Origin: an uncultured Gammaproteobacteria bacterium
GTDB taxonomy: Bacteria; Pseudomonadota; Gammaproteobacteria; Arenicellales; Poriferihabitantaceae
Assembly (NCBI GenBank): GCA_947259885.1
Contig: CAMYNW010000023.1
Coordinates: forward strand, 61,775-125,774
Reading direction: 5' to 3'
DNA length: 64,000 nt
Below the pieces are notes generated by a model. The model was not told the DNA's origin and ran no database searches. It worked only from the letters and a program-made list of their open reading frames with translations. The position numbers were made by a program, and so were the translations under genes. Shown piece by piece: positions 52,130-60,270 of this stretch; position 1 is the first letter of the stretch, and every line of letters starts with the position of its first letter.

Positions 52130-53251
52130 TCACTTGCGTTGATTGCCATCTCTTGTGGTTCTGACTTCAGTTACTGTCCTTGCTAGGCATGTGCTTTTCT
52201 TGCCGAGTTCAGCGTCGGAGATCATGGGCGTGCCAGCTGCAGTTTTAACAAAAGAAATTCGACGCAGTAGCATGCCAACCGCGCGATCGCTGGTTACATA
52301 TCTGGATTGTTCGATCAATGCCTGTAGGGGACTGTCAAATTTGATGACCTTGTAATAACCGCCAACAAGGCCAAATGCAGTGACGGCGCAGGATTTGACA
52401 GCCTCATTATTGCAGACCCGGCGACACAGGGTTGTAATCGGTGCAGTCGCCGACTCGGCTTCAATCCAGTTCGCCAGGCCATCGTAGTAACTGTTGGTCT
52501 GATCGAAGCCGGATGCCTCAACACCGTTTTGATAGCCGAATTCAACGAAGTCGGCAGCTGCGCTTGTGTCACGTTCGGAACCCGGGAAAATATACGCAGA
52601 GTCTATGGCTTCACTGCCATCGATAATCTTTTGCAATGCGGCATGCCCGGGAGTGAAACCCGATACCGGGTTTTGTAGCGACCGAAGATATGGAATAAGT
52701 TCAGATTCTGGTGGCAGAAAACTGGCGAGCTCTTTTTTGTCATCCTGAGAGCCAATACCCGCCACCTCTCTGATCAGATCATAAGCCGCTTCTTCCTCAC
52801 CAATCTCGAAAAGTGTTCGAATTGCAGAGACGTTAACGGCAGTATTAGAACTCTCCAAAAGCACGGCTGCCACTTTATTGCCATCCTGCATTTCTGATTT
52901 CAACCAGGTGGGCCGGAACAATCCCTTCCCTGAATTAGAACGGAACAGATCAATCCTGTCCTTGCGCGACAGGTCGTTTACGAAATTGCTGGCAGCTTGT
53001 TCGGTAGCCTCAATTCGAGCAAGTAGCAGTCTGGCTGCCTTGTTTCCTTCGCTGGCCCGAGAAGCGAATACTGGAAGGCTCTCCATGTCGTTGTCCTTAA
53101 GCCAAACTTCGACTGCTGCCAGGAGCGCTGGATCGTCAATGCCCGATAGGTCGTTGGCCCGCGCACTTTGTATTACGAGAACTTCTATCCAGAACAAAAC
53201 ACCAATTGTTATCAGCAAACGAATACTGCTTTTCACTATCGGCTTTTGCAT
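52130..53251 (-). CDS. Exported helical-repeat protein of unknown function
   Basis: 373 aa from ATG 53251, which has GGAGGA upstream at the right distance; the frame extends 13 codons more but without a ribosome site. A signal peptide (RLLITIGVLFWIEVLVIQSA, then RANDLS) is followed by alpha-helical segments of the TPR/Sel1 or HEAT kind (PALLAAVEVWLKDNDMESLP, EGNKAARLLLARIEATEQAA, EEEAAYDLIREVAGI) and a C-terminal half with paired cysteines (TLCRRVCNNEAVKSC). Probably periplasmic. Family unknown. It is divergent from the wHTH regulator, which may control it. Confidence 0.65.
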   Translation of the reverse strand: MQKPIVKSSIRLLITIGVLFWIEVLVIQSARANDLSGIDDPALLAAVEVWLKDNDMESLPVFASRASEGNKAARLLLARIEATEQAASNFVNDLSRKDRIDLFRSNSGKGLFRPTWLKSEMQDGNKVAAVLLESSNTAVNVSAIRTLFEIGEEEAAYDLIREVAGIGSQDDKKELASFLPPESELIPYLRSLQNPVSGFTPGHAALQKIIDGSEAIDSAYIFPGSERDTSAAADFVEFGYQNGVEASGFDQTNSYYDGLANWIEAESATAPITTLCRRVCNNEAVKSCAVTAFGLVGGYYKVIKFDSPLQALIEQSRYVTSDRAVGMLLRRISFVKTAAGTPMISDAELGKKSTCLARTVTEVRTTRDGNQRK

Positions 53252-53406
53252 TGATCCTGTCCTCCTCGAAAAGATAAACATGGTTCGCAATTGTCTCTTT
53301 AAGTAGCGAGACTTTTGTGGAGTAGAGGTGGATTTTTGGTTGAATTTGTGTCAAGACTACTACTTGTAAACATGCTTGAACATTGTTACCAACAAAAAAA
53401 TTGAAT

Positions 53407-54963
53407 ATGCCGTGGCTGTTGATCAAAAGTAAGATAGACCTTGCTGCTGAGCGATTGTGGTTAGGAAATCGAGCCATTTCCATCAGCAACAAGGCATTTC
53501 AGATTCTATGGTTGTTTGTTAATAACCCGAACCGGCTGCTGACTAAAAATGACATTCTTAACACTGTTTGGGGAGAGATTTGCGTATCTGAAGGACTGGT
53601 AAAAGAGTATGTCCACGATTTACGCATGGCTCTAGGTGATGATCCCAAAAGTCCAGAATATATTGAGACAATCCGAGGGCGTGGCTATCGATTTCTGGGA
53701 GGGATACAGATTGTCGAGCAGACTACGAGTTTTTCCCTAGAACCCTCGTCATCGATCGAATTACCCTCATTAGTAGTTCTACCATTTGCCAATTTGTCAG
53801 ACGATCCAGGCCAGGATTACTTTTCAGATGGTATTACGGACGACATTATTACTGAGTTATCCAAATTCCCTGAACTAAGTGTCGTCGCTCGCAATTCGGC
53901 GTTTACTTTCAAAAACCGGCCCGCTGATATAATTCAAATCGCAAGCGAACTGGGTGTCGACTATGTGATGGAAGGCAATATTCAACGAGAAAAAAACCGA
54001 CTGCGGGTCACAGCCAAGCTTGTCGAAACGGATAGTGGCAGGCATATTTGGTGTGAGAAATATGATCGTGAACTAAAAGATATTTTTGAGCTGCAAGATG
54101 ATCTTACAATGCATGTGGTAGGCAATATCACACCGCAGGTCGAACTAGCAGAATTGAAACGTAGCCAGAAATTGAATAACACTAACCTATCTGCATACGA
54201 ACTAGCACTAAAGGCCCAGGCACTCAGTTATGATGCTGTGCGAGTCGCCGACCAGGGCATGCTGAATGAAGCAATGTCGCTTGCCGATAACGCGCTCAAG
54301 TTAGACGAAATGTGTACTCATGCTCTCTGGATCAGAGGTATGGGTTGTGTTTTCCAGTATCTCTACGGTTGGAGTACCGACCCCGGCAGTGAACTCAACT
54401 TTGCGATTGAAGTGGCAGATCACCTTATTGGTATAGATCCTTCTAATGCCAAGTCCTATATCGTCCGGGCGTGGGCCTATCAGTACCGGAGAGAATACGA
54501 TTTGGCGCTTGCTGACTATCGACGTGCTTTAGAGCTTAATCCTAACCTGGCTTTAAACCTCTTCACCATGGCGTGGAGTGAAGCGGTGGCGGGCCTTCCG
54601 ACTGAAGCAAGAAAGCATGCTAAAAAAGCATTAATGCTGAGCCCGCGAGACACCGACATTTGGTTGGCCTGGGCATATGCGACGCTGGAATTGGCGAGCT
54701 TTATCGAAAATGATTTTTCCGATACGGTGAAGTGGGGACGATTGGCAATCCAATTGCATGCCAGAATGCCGGCTCGCCAGTTGGTTATTATAGCCGGATA
54801 CGGTCATCTGGGTGATGCAGAAGCGGCGAGCTCCCACACCGCAGCAATTAAGGCCTTCGCACCAGAAACTCTCTCGGCAGTGCTTGCATGTAAATACGAA
54901 ATATTCAAATTGAGCGAGCACAATACACTCTTGTTAGAAGGACTTCACAAAGCGGGGCTATGA
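53407..54963 (+). CDS. CadC-like regulator: wHTH + TolB-like domain + TPR
   Basis: 518 aa from ATG 53407. Residues 1-100 are an OmpR/CadC-type winged helix (ISNKAFQILWLFVNNPNRLL to DLRMALGDDPKSPEYIETIR then GRGYRFLG). About 115-260 is the TolB-like amino-terminal domain found in adenylate-cyclase-related regulators (LPFANLSDDPGQDYFSDGIT, YVMEGNIQREKNRLRVTAKL). The rest is TPR-like helices (YIVRAWAYQYRREYDLALAD). No transmembrane segment is visible between the DNA-binding and sensor parts, unlike CadC itself. Divergent from the exported helical-repeat gene. Confidence 0.88.
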   Translation: MPWLLIKSKIDLAAERLWLGNRAISISNKAFQILWLFVNNPNRLLTKNDILNTVWGEICVSEGLVKEYVHDLRMALGDDPKSPEYIETIRGRGYRFLGGIQIVEQTTSFSLEPSSSIELPSLVVLPFANLSDDPGQDYFSDGITDDIITELSKFPELSVVARNSAFTFKNRPADIIQIASELGVDYVMEGNIQREKNRLRVTAKLVETDSGRHIWCEKYDRELKDIFELQDDLTMHVVGNITPQVELAELKRSQKLNNTNLSAYELALKAQALSYDAVRVADQGMLNEAMSLADNALKLDEMCTHALWIRGMGCVFQYLYGWSTDPGSELNFAIEVADHLIGIDPSNAKSYIVRAWAYQYRREYDLALADYRRALELNPNLALNLFTMAWSEAVAGLPTEARKHAKKALMLSPRDTDIWLAWAYATLELASFIENDFSDTVKWGRLAIQLHARMPARQLVIIAGYGHLGDAEAASSHTAAIKAFAPETLSAVLACKYEIFKLSEHNTLLLEGLHKAGL

Positions 54964-55372
54964 ACAGTAAATATTCGTAATCTAGTTCTCGGCGATGCCA
55001 TCAACGAAGTACTCCTGCTCCATATCATTGCTTATATTGGTGAATGGGAGCACGGCTATATCGCTGCTTATAAATCATTTTGTGCCTGCCTCGCAAAGGA
55101 CGAGTGAACAATCCAGGAGCATGCATAATAGAGCAGAATTACTGCTTCCGAAATCGGTGAATAGTATGCCGGTCTGCTGGAAACTGGGTTACTTGCCGAA
55201 TTTTTTCAACCAAATTTTCGTAGGTAATCGCAACCGATTGGGCGTCTCGAATGGATCGCAAATCGCCGCCTAATCTCCTGTTCGGAGCGTCTGTTTTCTC
55301 CAAAGCTACCGCTTACTCACAAGTCATGAGCTTCGTAGTACGGCCAGTTTCGGACACTCACCAATTCTCAAT

Positions 55373-55492
55373 TTAAAGCCACACGAAAACTGCTTGTGAT
55401 AGTATTTCCTGAATAATTTCTAGTGCGGGTAGAGCCATTGCTCCAAATTGAGCGAATTGCTCTTTATAGAGCGTATTTTCTATATGTGACAT
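55373..55492 (-). CDS. Possible 39-aa gene or gene fragment
   Basis: AAAAGGAGGAACATG gives a textbook ribosome site and start at 55492. The frame encodes MSHIENTLYKEQFAQFGAMA then LPALEIIQEILSQAVFVWL and stops. The helical amphipathic pattern suggests the first helix of a longer protein, so it may be a truncated gene. I recognise no family. Confidence 0.4.
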   Translation of the reverse strand: MSHIENTLYKEQFAQFGAMALPALEIIQEILSQAVFVWL

Positions 55493-55591
55493 GTTCCTCC
55501 TTTTAGTAGTTCAGGCCTGATCGCCCCGGTCTACAAGCTGGTTAACAAATACCGGATCGGATTTACCACAATGAAAGGGCCGATCACCCAT

Positions 55592-55624
55592 AAAAACCCC
55601 CGTTTAGCTTTCGCTAATACGGGG
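55592..55624 (-). terminator. Intrinsic terminator on the minus strand
   Basis: Read on the minus strand: CCCCGTATTAGC, loop GAAA, GCTAAACGGGG, then GTTTTT. Eleven base pairs with one bulge. It lies 200 bp beyond the IS, but no intact minus-strand gene ends just before it, so it probably belonged to a lost gene. Confidence 0.7.
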
Positions 55625-55647
55625 TCTCCCTCGCTTTAGCTGAATTT

Positions 55648-55687
55648 ATTTAACGCCCGCAAGCTGACTCTCAAATCGGCGTTAAAT
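55648..55687. repeat. Inverted repeat ATTTAACGCC / GGCGTTAAAT
   Basis: Perfect 10-bp arms separated by 20 bp. The ends fit the integron attC simple-site consensus (RYYYAAC and GTTRRRY), but 40 bp is shorter than known attC sites and no integron integrase is in the window. A plain hairpin is as likely. Confidence 0.35.
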
Positions 55688-55764
55688 TGACTCTAAATGA
55701 TATTGTTCTGCGTTTCCACTGATGCGTTCCAATCTTGTCTGATACAAGTCAAAACAACCTCAGT

Positions 55765-55818
55765 AAAAACGTAAAAGCGGACATCCATTTCGCTTCAGTA
55801 AATTGGCTGCAATTGCTC
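55765..55818 (+). repeat. Dispersed repeat, copy 6 (left part), ending at GCTC before the IS
   Basis: AAAGCGGACATCCATTTCG, then AAATTGGCTGCAATTGCTC. It is more diverged than the others but keeps the spacing between the GCTGAC-type element and the GGCTGNANTTGCTC element. The right part continues after the IS at 57245 with GCTCCTGAGCGGACCTTCG. Confidence 0.55.
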
Positions 55819-57244
55819 TATTCTGTTGAAAAACTCGCCATTAAGTCGATTAGTTTTTATTCGCAGTTAATTCGAATACAGGAGTTGAAGATTACTTTCC
55901 ACGATTGAACGTGGATTTTTTGTTTTTTGGTTGTCTGTTAGTTAATTATGTTCGTTTTCCGGTTAAGCAGGCACACCTATGCACTCATCAGGGGGCTTGT
56001 ATTTCAGTTTGGCCAACCTTCTCAGGTCTTGAACGGTCGCGGCCATGAGGAATTCATCGTGAGCACCCGTTAACCCGCGCAAGCGTAGACGATCCAGCTT
56101 CATGATCCGTTTGAGGTGAGCGAAGAGAACCTCCACCTTCTTACGATCATTGCGCGATTGTTTGTATTCAGGTGTTTTAGCAATGCGCCTGGCGACATCT
56201 CGTGATGCCTCATAAATACTGCGAGCGATTTTGCGAAACGACGTATTGGGGCAGCATTGGTATTTGTGCTGGCAGGTGCGACAATCTCGCTGGCTGGAAC
56301 GATAAATAATGGTGTTCTCTTTAGTGATATTGGATCGCAATTTGGTGAAGTTGCGTTGCCGGGGGAGCAACTATTTACCCGCTGGGCATCGATACCGATT
56401 GTCGTTGGCGTCAAAGATAAAATCAGATCGGTTGAATCGATCAGTATGGGCGTTTGATTTATCGTAGACCGCCACATGTGGCTCGATATCCATCAGATAA
56501 TTGGTGGAGTAAGCATAGAAAGCCCGACCACCGGTCGCCGCCGTCCATTGTGTCTGCGGATCAGTCAGTGAAACGTTACTGTGCACAGGACGCGGATCGA
56601 CATCACCATCCAGGGCGTCTAAATACTCACGGATCGGGCGTGTGGTGGTACTGGCATCAAAGTGTGCATCCGCTCCGATCGCAGGGACCCCTCGTTGGCG
56701 ATTGGCATCCGCCCGGATGACGCTGGCATCGATAACAAATCCTTCGCCACCAACCAACCCTTCGGTCATGCAGCGATGTACCACTCCGTCAAATAACTGC
56801 CGAAACAGATCACTGTCTCGGAATCGTCCATGCCGGTTCTTACAGAACGTCGAGTGATCCGGCACCTCGTCCTCCAATCCCAACCCGCAGAACCAGCGAT
56901 ACCCCAAGTTCAGATGGACTTCTTCACACAACTGTCTTTCCGATCGAATGCCATAGCAATACCCGACGATCAACATCCGGATCATTAACTCCGGATCGAT
57001 CGAGGGACGACCGGTTGGACTGTAAAAGGAACAAAGGTGTTGGCGAACATCACAAAGGTCGAGCACCTGGTCAATCTGTCTTAACAGATGGTCTGAAGGA
57101 ATATGTTGTTCCAGACTGAAATCATAAAAAAGCACCTGCTGATTAGCAGGAAGTTGCCCCATCATAGGCAGATATACCTCAGTGAGATATCGATTCCCAA
57201 TTATCTCATGTAGGCTTCTCTACAACGAGTTTTTCAACAGAATA
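55819..57244 (-). mobile_element. Insertion sequence, IS1182/IS5-like
   Basis: 1426 bp bounded by perfect 19-bp terminal inverted repeats, TATTCTGTTGAAAAACTCG (55819-55837) and its complement (57226-57244). A 4-bp direct repeat GCTC lies on both sides (55815-55818 and 57245-57248). One minus-strand transposase gene (55963-57165) fills most of it. The insertion point is inside a dispersed repeat copy. Confidence 0.9.
55963..57165 (-). pseudogene. IS1182-like DDE transposase with an in-frame amber codon
   Basis: Without the stop the gene would encode about 400 aa. Residues 1-264 (SLEQHIPSDHLLRQIDQVLD, GRPSIDPELMIRMLIVGYCY, VIDASVIRADANR with the first catalytic Asp) include the DUF772 region. 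After GK, codon 265 is TAG (56371-56373). The same frame then continues LLPRQRNFTKLRSNITKEN to VEVLFAHLKRIMKLDRLRLR, with the last catalytic Glu. Related transposases I remember have a charged residue such as Glu here (PAGKEL), one base change from TAG. The transposase is thus probably inactive, unless the amber codon is read through. Confidence 0.85.
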
Positions 57245-57275
57245 GCTCCTGAGCGGACCTTCGCGGACTCTTAAA
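57245..57275 (+). repeat. Dispersed repeat, copy 6 (right part)
   Basis: GCTCCTGAGCGGACCTTCG, the continuation of the repeat after the IS. 57276-57419 has nothing I can name. Confidence 0.5.
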
Positions 57276-57419
57276 ACAAATACCGCGAACTGCCCCCAAA
57301 CTGGTTTCCAAGTTAACCATTATTTTGGGACCGTATAAGCGTAAACAATGAGTTTAAGCTATTTGATTGGTTAATTTTTGGGCATACTGCTAGCCACCAA
57401 AGTAACTTTCGAAGGCTGG

Positions 57420-58442
57420 TTAGGGTAAAGTTTTTCCAGCAGCCAGCCTTGCACCAGCACCTAGTGCCTTGAGTTTTTCCACTGCCAAACTTTTAGGGAG
57501 TGGCGCCATACCACAATTTGTACACGGGGATATTTGCTCAGCAGAAACATATTTTCCCGCTTCTTGAATAATTGTCGCAACCTGCTCCGGTGTCTCAGCC
57601 TCAAAATTGGCGACGTCTATCACACCGACCATTATCTTTTTGTCATTAAGCATCCCGATTAATGACATTGGCACTTTTGAGTTAGCACATTCAAGCGAAA
57701 CTTGTTGGATTCTGCTGGAATTCAGTTCTGGAAAGATTTCTTCATATTGACGCCATTCATTCCCCAACGTGTCTTTCCAGTCAAGATTTTCTTGAATACC
57801 GTAACCATAACAAATGTGCACTGCAGTCTCGCAATGTAGATTCTCGATCGCCCGGTGCAGAGCTTCAATCCCCCAATCCTTTACATCGTCAATGAATACG
57901 TTAAAAGCAGGCTCGTCAAATTGGATCAGGTCAACACCAAGTGCTTCAAGTTCTCTTGCTTCTTCATTCAAAATCTCAGCAAAAGCCATAGCCATATCAG
58001 ATCGCCTGCCATAATGCTCATCTGCGATAGTGTCACAAATAGTCATAGGGCCCGGTAATGTAAATTTCAGTTCCTGATCGGTGTGAGCGCGAGTGAATGC
58101 GACTTCATCACTATGTATTTTTGTAGTTCTTGATATTGGGCCCACTACTGTTGGTACATCAGCGTCATAGCGGTTATCACGTATTCCCATAGTGGTCATT
58201 TTATCCCAGTCAATTCCATCTACTGATTTCAGGAATCCATGAACAAAATGTTCTCTAAACTGTTCGCCATTAGTCACGATATCGATTCCAGCACACTCTT
58301 GCTCCTTGATCCATACGAGAGAGGCATCGCGTTTTCCGTTCTCCAAGTCCTCACCTTCCAGCCTCCACGGGGCCCACAGCTTTTCCGGTTCCGCCAACCA
58401 GGATGGTTTTGGAAGGCTGCCTGCGATAGTTGTTTTGTACAT
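57420..58442 (-). CDS. mesD: Core-type B12-independent methionine synthase (MesD-like)
   Basis: 340 aa, equivalent to the catalytic C-terminal half of MetE. TIAGSLPKPSWLAEPEKLWA at the start, LPGPMTICDTIADEHYG, LIQFDEPAFNVF, TAVHICYGYGIQENLDWK and SPCTNCGMAPLP (zinc Cys pair in the last, His/Cys/Glu ligands in the others) match the MesD group, which transfers a methyl group to homocysteine. MesX (DUF1852), the usual partner, is not next to it. A palindromic site lies between it and ridA. Confidence 0.85.
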   Translation of the reverse strand: MYKTTIAGSLPKPSWLAEPEKLWAPWRLEGEDLENGKRDASLVWIKEQECAGIDIVTNGEQFREHFVHGFLKSVDGIDWDKMTTMGIRDNRYDADVPTVVGPISRTTKIHSDEVAFTRAHTDQELKFTLPGPMTICDTIADEHYGRRSDMAMAFAEILNEEARELEALGVDLIQFDEPAFNVFIDDVKDWGIEALHRAIENLHCETAVHICYGYGIQENLDWKDTLGNEWRQYEEIFPELNSSRIQQVSLECANSKVPMSLIGMLNDKKIMVGVIDVANFEAETPEQVATIIQEAGKYVSAEQISPCTNCGMAPLPKSLAVEKLKALGAGARLAAGKTLP

Positions 58443-58529
58443 GTCTTCCTCCTGCTCAGATTATCAATTTTTACTGATATTCAAGTTTAACTCGTAGATA
58501 ACGAAAACGGATAATTCGGGAGAGCCATC

Positions 58530-58600
58530 GCTCAGAATAATTGTCCTAAAGCCAGGAACTGCTCCTAAGCAGTCTTTAGAGCGGTGAGCATAAACTACAG
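58530..58600 (+). repeat. Dispersed repeat, copy 7 (short)
   Basis: GCCAGGAACTGCTCCTAAGC then TTTAGAGCGGTGAGCATAAA. Only the 3' half of the unit is recognisable. Confidence 0.5.
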
Positions 58601-58641
58601 TAAATAAGACCAGCCTTGGTTTAGTGGACACCCAGCGACAA

Positions 58642-58657
58642 TGATAATATGTTATCA
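58642..58657. promoter_or_regulatory. Palindromic operator candidate between mesD and ridA
   Basis: TGATAATA-TG-TTATCA, near-perfect symmetry (GATAA-TATG-TTATC), 60 bp before ridA and 200 bp from mesD. It matches the site at 50463-50476 upstream of the sulfotransferase. Confidence 0.4.
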
Positions 58658-58716
58658 GTTCAAAAACCTTGTAGATCTACTGTTAGGCCATAAATGCAGT
58701 TGGTGAGTGTTGAAAG

Positions 58717-59094
58717 ATGCGCAAAGTCATAAAGACTGAACTTACAAAACCAATCGCGCCTCATGAATGGGCGATAGCTGCGAATGGAATTATCTATTCG
58801 GTACATGTCCCGATTCGACCGGATGGAACAATTGAATCGGGAAGCGCCGAAGCTCAAGCCGATGTTACCTTCTCTGATTTAGAGGTGACTTTGAAAGCGG
58901 CGGGTGCAAACGCCAGTGACGTTGTCCTCGTCCAAATTTTTCTGACATCACTCGCACATAAATCTGCCGTAGATGAAGTATACAAGCGCTTTTTTACAGA
59001 GCCATATCCAGTACGTGCATGCATTGCCGTGTCAGAACTACCTACACCTGGTACCGTGATCGAGGTTGTTGCAACGACGGCGGTAGAGACCTAG
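58717..59094 (+). CDS. RidA/YjgF-family protein
   Basis: 125 aa. The fold is clear from ANGIIYSVHVPI, the mid-region EAQADVTFSDLEVTLKAAGA and PYPVRACIAVSELPTPGTVI with conserved Arg for carboxylate binding. RidA proteins hydrolyse reactive enamine/imine intermediates of PLP enzymes. It is divergent from the methionine synthase. Not a frameshift or fragment. Confidence 0.92.
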   Translation: MRKVIKTELTKPIAPHEWAIAANGIIYSVHVPIRPDGTIESGSAEAQADVTFSDLEVTLKAAGANASDVVLVQIFLTSLAHKSAVDEVYKRFFTEPYPVRACIAVSELPTPGTVIEVVATTAVET

Positions 59095-59534
59095 CGAAAT
59101 CTACGATTCATCGTCTTCGTCATCACACATCTCCCGTCTCTTGATTCTAAGACATTTCAATGTGCCCACTAAACAGGGACTGGTCCAAGAAGTTGCCTTC
59201 AGTTTATGAATGCCTAAGGTCAGCTATGAGTATCGAGTTGCCTTCAAAACTAAATATTTAAACGGCGGCTATCACTAAATCATTAGTTTTCATGGAAGCT
59301 GACATTCGTGAAACCTGCCCATTAGGCTGGAAATGCTTGCGATCTTTAGAGCGATGAGTATTTAAGTAAGGCAATCGGCCAGGACCGGACACTCTTTTCT
59401 CTTCGATAGCTTGCGAGATTTGCATTGGATAGATCACTCCATATAAAACTCGCCCATCCCATCGAGTTTACAAATTCTGGTAAAAGTGCGTAAATAAAAA
59501 TACTTGAGGTAATAAAAATCTTAAAGAGGTAATC
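59095..59534. other. 440-bp spacer with dispersed repeat copy 8
   Basis: The repeat covers about 59215-59395. 59095-59214 has an AAGAAGTTGCC...GAATGCC(T)AAGGTCAGC stretch also seen at 50233-50270 in copy 4's region, so the unit may extend further 5'. 59396-59534 is the AT-rich leader of the YbaK-like gene. Confidence 0.6.
59215..59395 (+). repeat. Dispersed repeat, copy 8
   Basis: AAGGTCAGCTATGAGTATCG, ATATTTAAACGGCGGCTATC, AAGCTGACATTCGTGAAACC, ATTAGGCTGGAAATGCTTGC and GCGATGAGTATTTAAGTAAG then GGCAATCGGCCAGGACC. Its 3' end matches copy 4. In this copy the target tetranucleotide reads GCTT. Confidence 0.65.
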
Positions 59535-60011
59535 ATGACAATAGCATCGAAATTGGAACACTATCTGCAACAGCAGGAGGTTGAGTACCAGGTGGTGACT
59601 CATCCGCACAGTGAATACAGCATGGAGACTGCCGAAAAGGCCCATGTTCACGGTGATGCCTTGGCCAAGGGGGTGTTGGTAAAGGATGACGACGGCTACC
59701 TTTTGGTGGTTTTGCCTGCCGACTACCATATTGAACTCGAATCCCTGCACAGGTTGCTGGGGCAGGAGGTCGCGATGGTGGATGAAGCTACCCTGGAGGA
59801 GATCTTTAGTGACTGTGAACTGGGAGCGGTGCCGCCCATCGGTATGGCCTACGGGGTAAAGACAATATGGGACCCGAAATCCAGCCTTGGCAAACAGGAT
59901 GAAGTCTTCTTTGAAGCGGGTGATCACCAGAGTCTGGTTCAGATGAGTGGTGTGCAGTTTCACGAGCTGATGGCACCGGCCGAGCGCGGTGAGTTCAGTC
60001 ACCACATCTGA
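59535..60011 (+). CDS. YbaK/EbsC-domain protein (aminoacyl-tRNA deacylase fold)
   Basis: 158 aa. LEHYLQQQEVEYQVVTHPHS, ALAKGVLVKDDDGYLLVVLP (conserved Lys of the domain) and GAVPPIGMAYGVKTIWDP match the YbaK/ProX editing domain. Such proteins hydrolyse mischarged tRNA (Cys- or Ala-tRNAPro). The variant is like the free-standing proteins that sit beside CBS-domain or unknown genes. AAAGAGGT precedes the ATG. Confidence 0.9.
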   Translation: MTIASKLEHYLQQQEVEYQVVTHPHSEYSMETAEKAHVHGDALAKGVLVKDDDGYLLVVLPADYHIELESLHRLLGQEVAMVDEATLEEIFSDCELGAVPPIGMAYGVKTIWDPKSSLGKQDEVFFEAGDHQSLVQMSGVQFHELMAPAERGEFSHHI

Positions 60012-60044
60012 CCGGCACTTTTGTCTCCAGTGATAAAGATCATA

Positions 60045-60245
60045 TTTCGCTGGGTGATGTAGCATCGATCGGTTGAGGTCACCGTATTAACTCGCCTTCC
60101 AACCCGATTGCTAAATCGACTGCTATCGAGAAACTGAGCGAATTAGGAAAAGCTGACCTTTATCAAAACTGTCAATTAAGCTGGATTTGCTCCGAAGTCG
60201 ACTTTCACGGAATCGCTAATTAACCACCTCTAGTTGCCCATAGCG
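60045..60245 (+). repeat. Dispersed repeat, copy 9
   Basis: GATCGGTTGAGG, CTTCCAACCCGATTGCTAAA, GAATTAGGAAAAGCTGACC, CTGGATTTGCTCCGAAGTCG, then TCACGGAATCGCTAATTAAC and CCTCTAGTTGCCC. The last 45 bp are nearly identical to copy 10. Confidence 0.7.
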
Positions 60246-60270
60246 GTCGAATTGTCACAAGTATAGAAAT

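Larger units (their letters stand above)
54964..55818. other. 855-bp spacer before the IS
   Basis: No gene-sized frame. It contains a possible 39-codon gene on the minus strand (55373-55492), a minus-strand terminator (55592-55624), a 10-bp inverted repeat with attC-like ends (55648-55687) and a degenerate left part of the dispersed repeat (55765-55818). 54964-55372 shows nothing I can name. Confidence 0.6.

Noticed and set aside
55511..55591. 26-codon minus-strand frame next to the orphan terminator
   Set aside because: Its ATG directly follows the T run of the terminator and has no ribosome site.
59346..60065. 239-codon minus-strand frame
   Set aside because: Shadow of the YbaK-like gene on the other strand, extended through repeat sequence.
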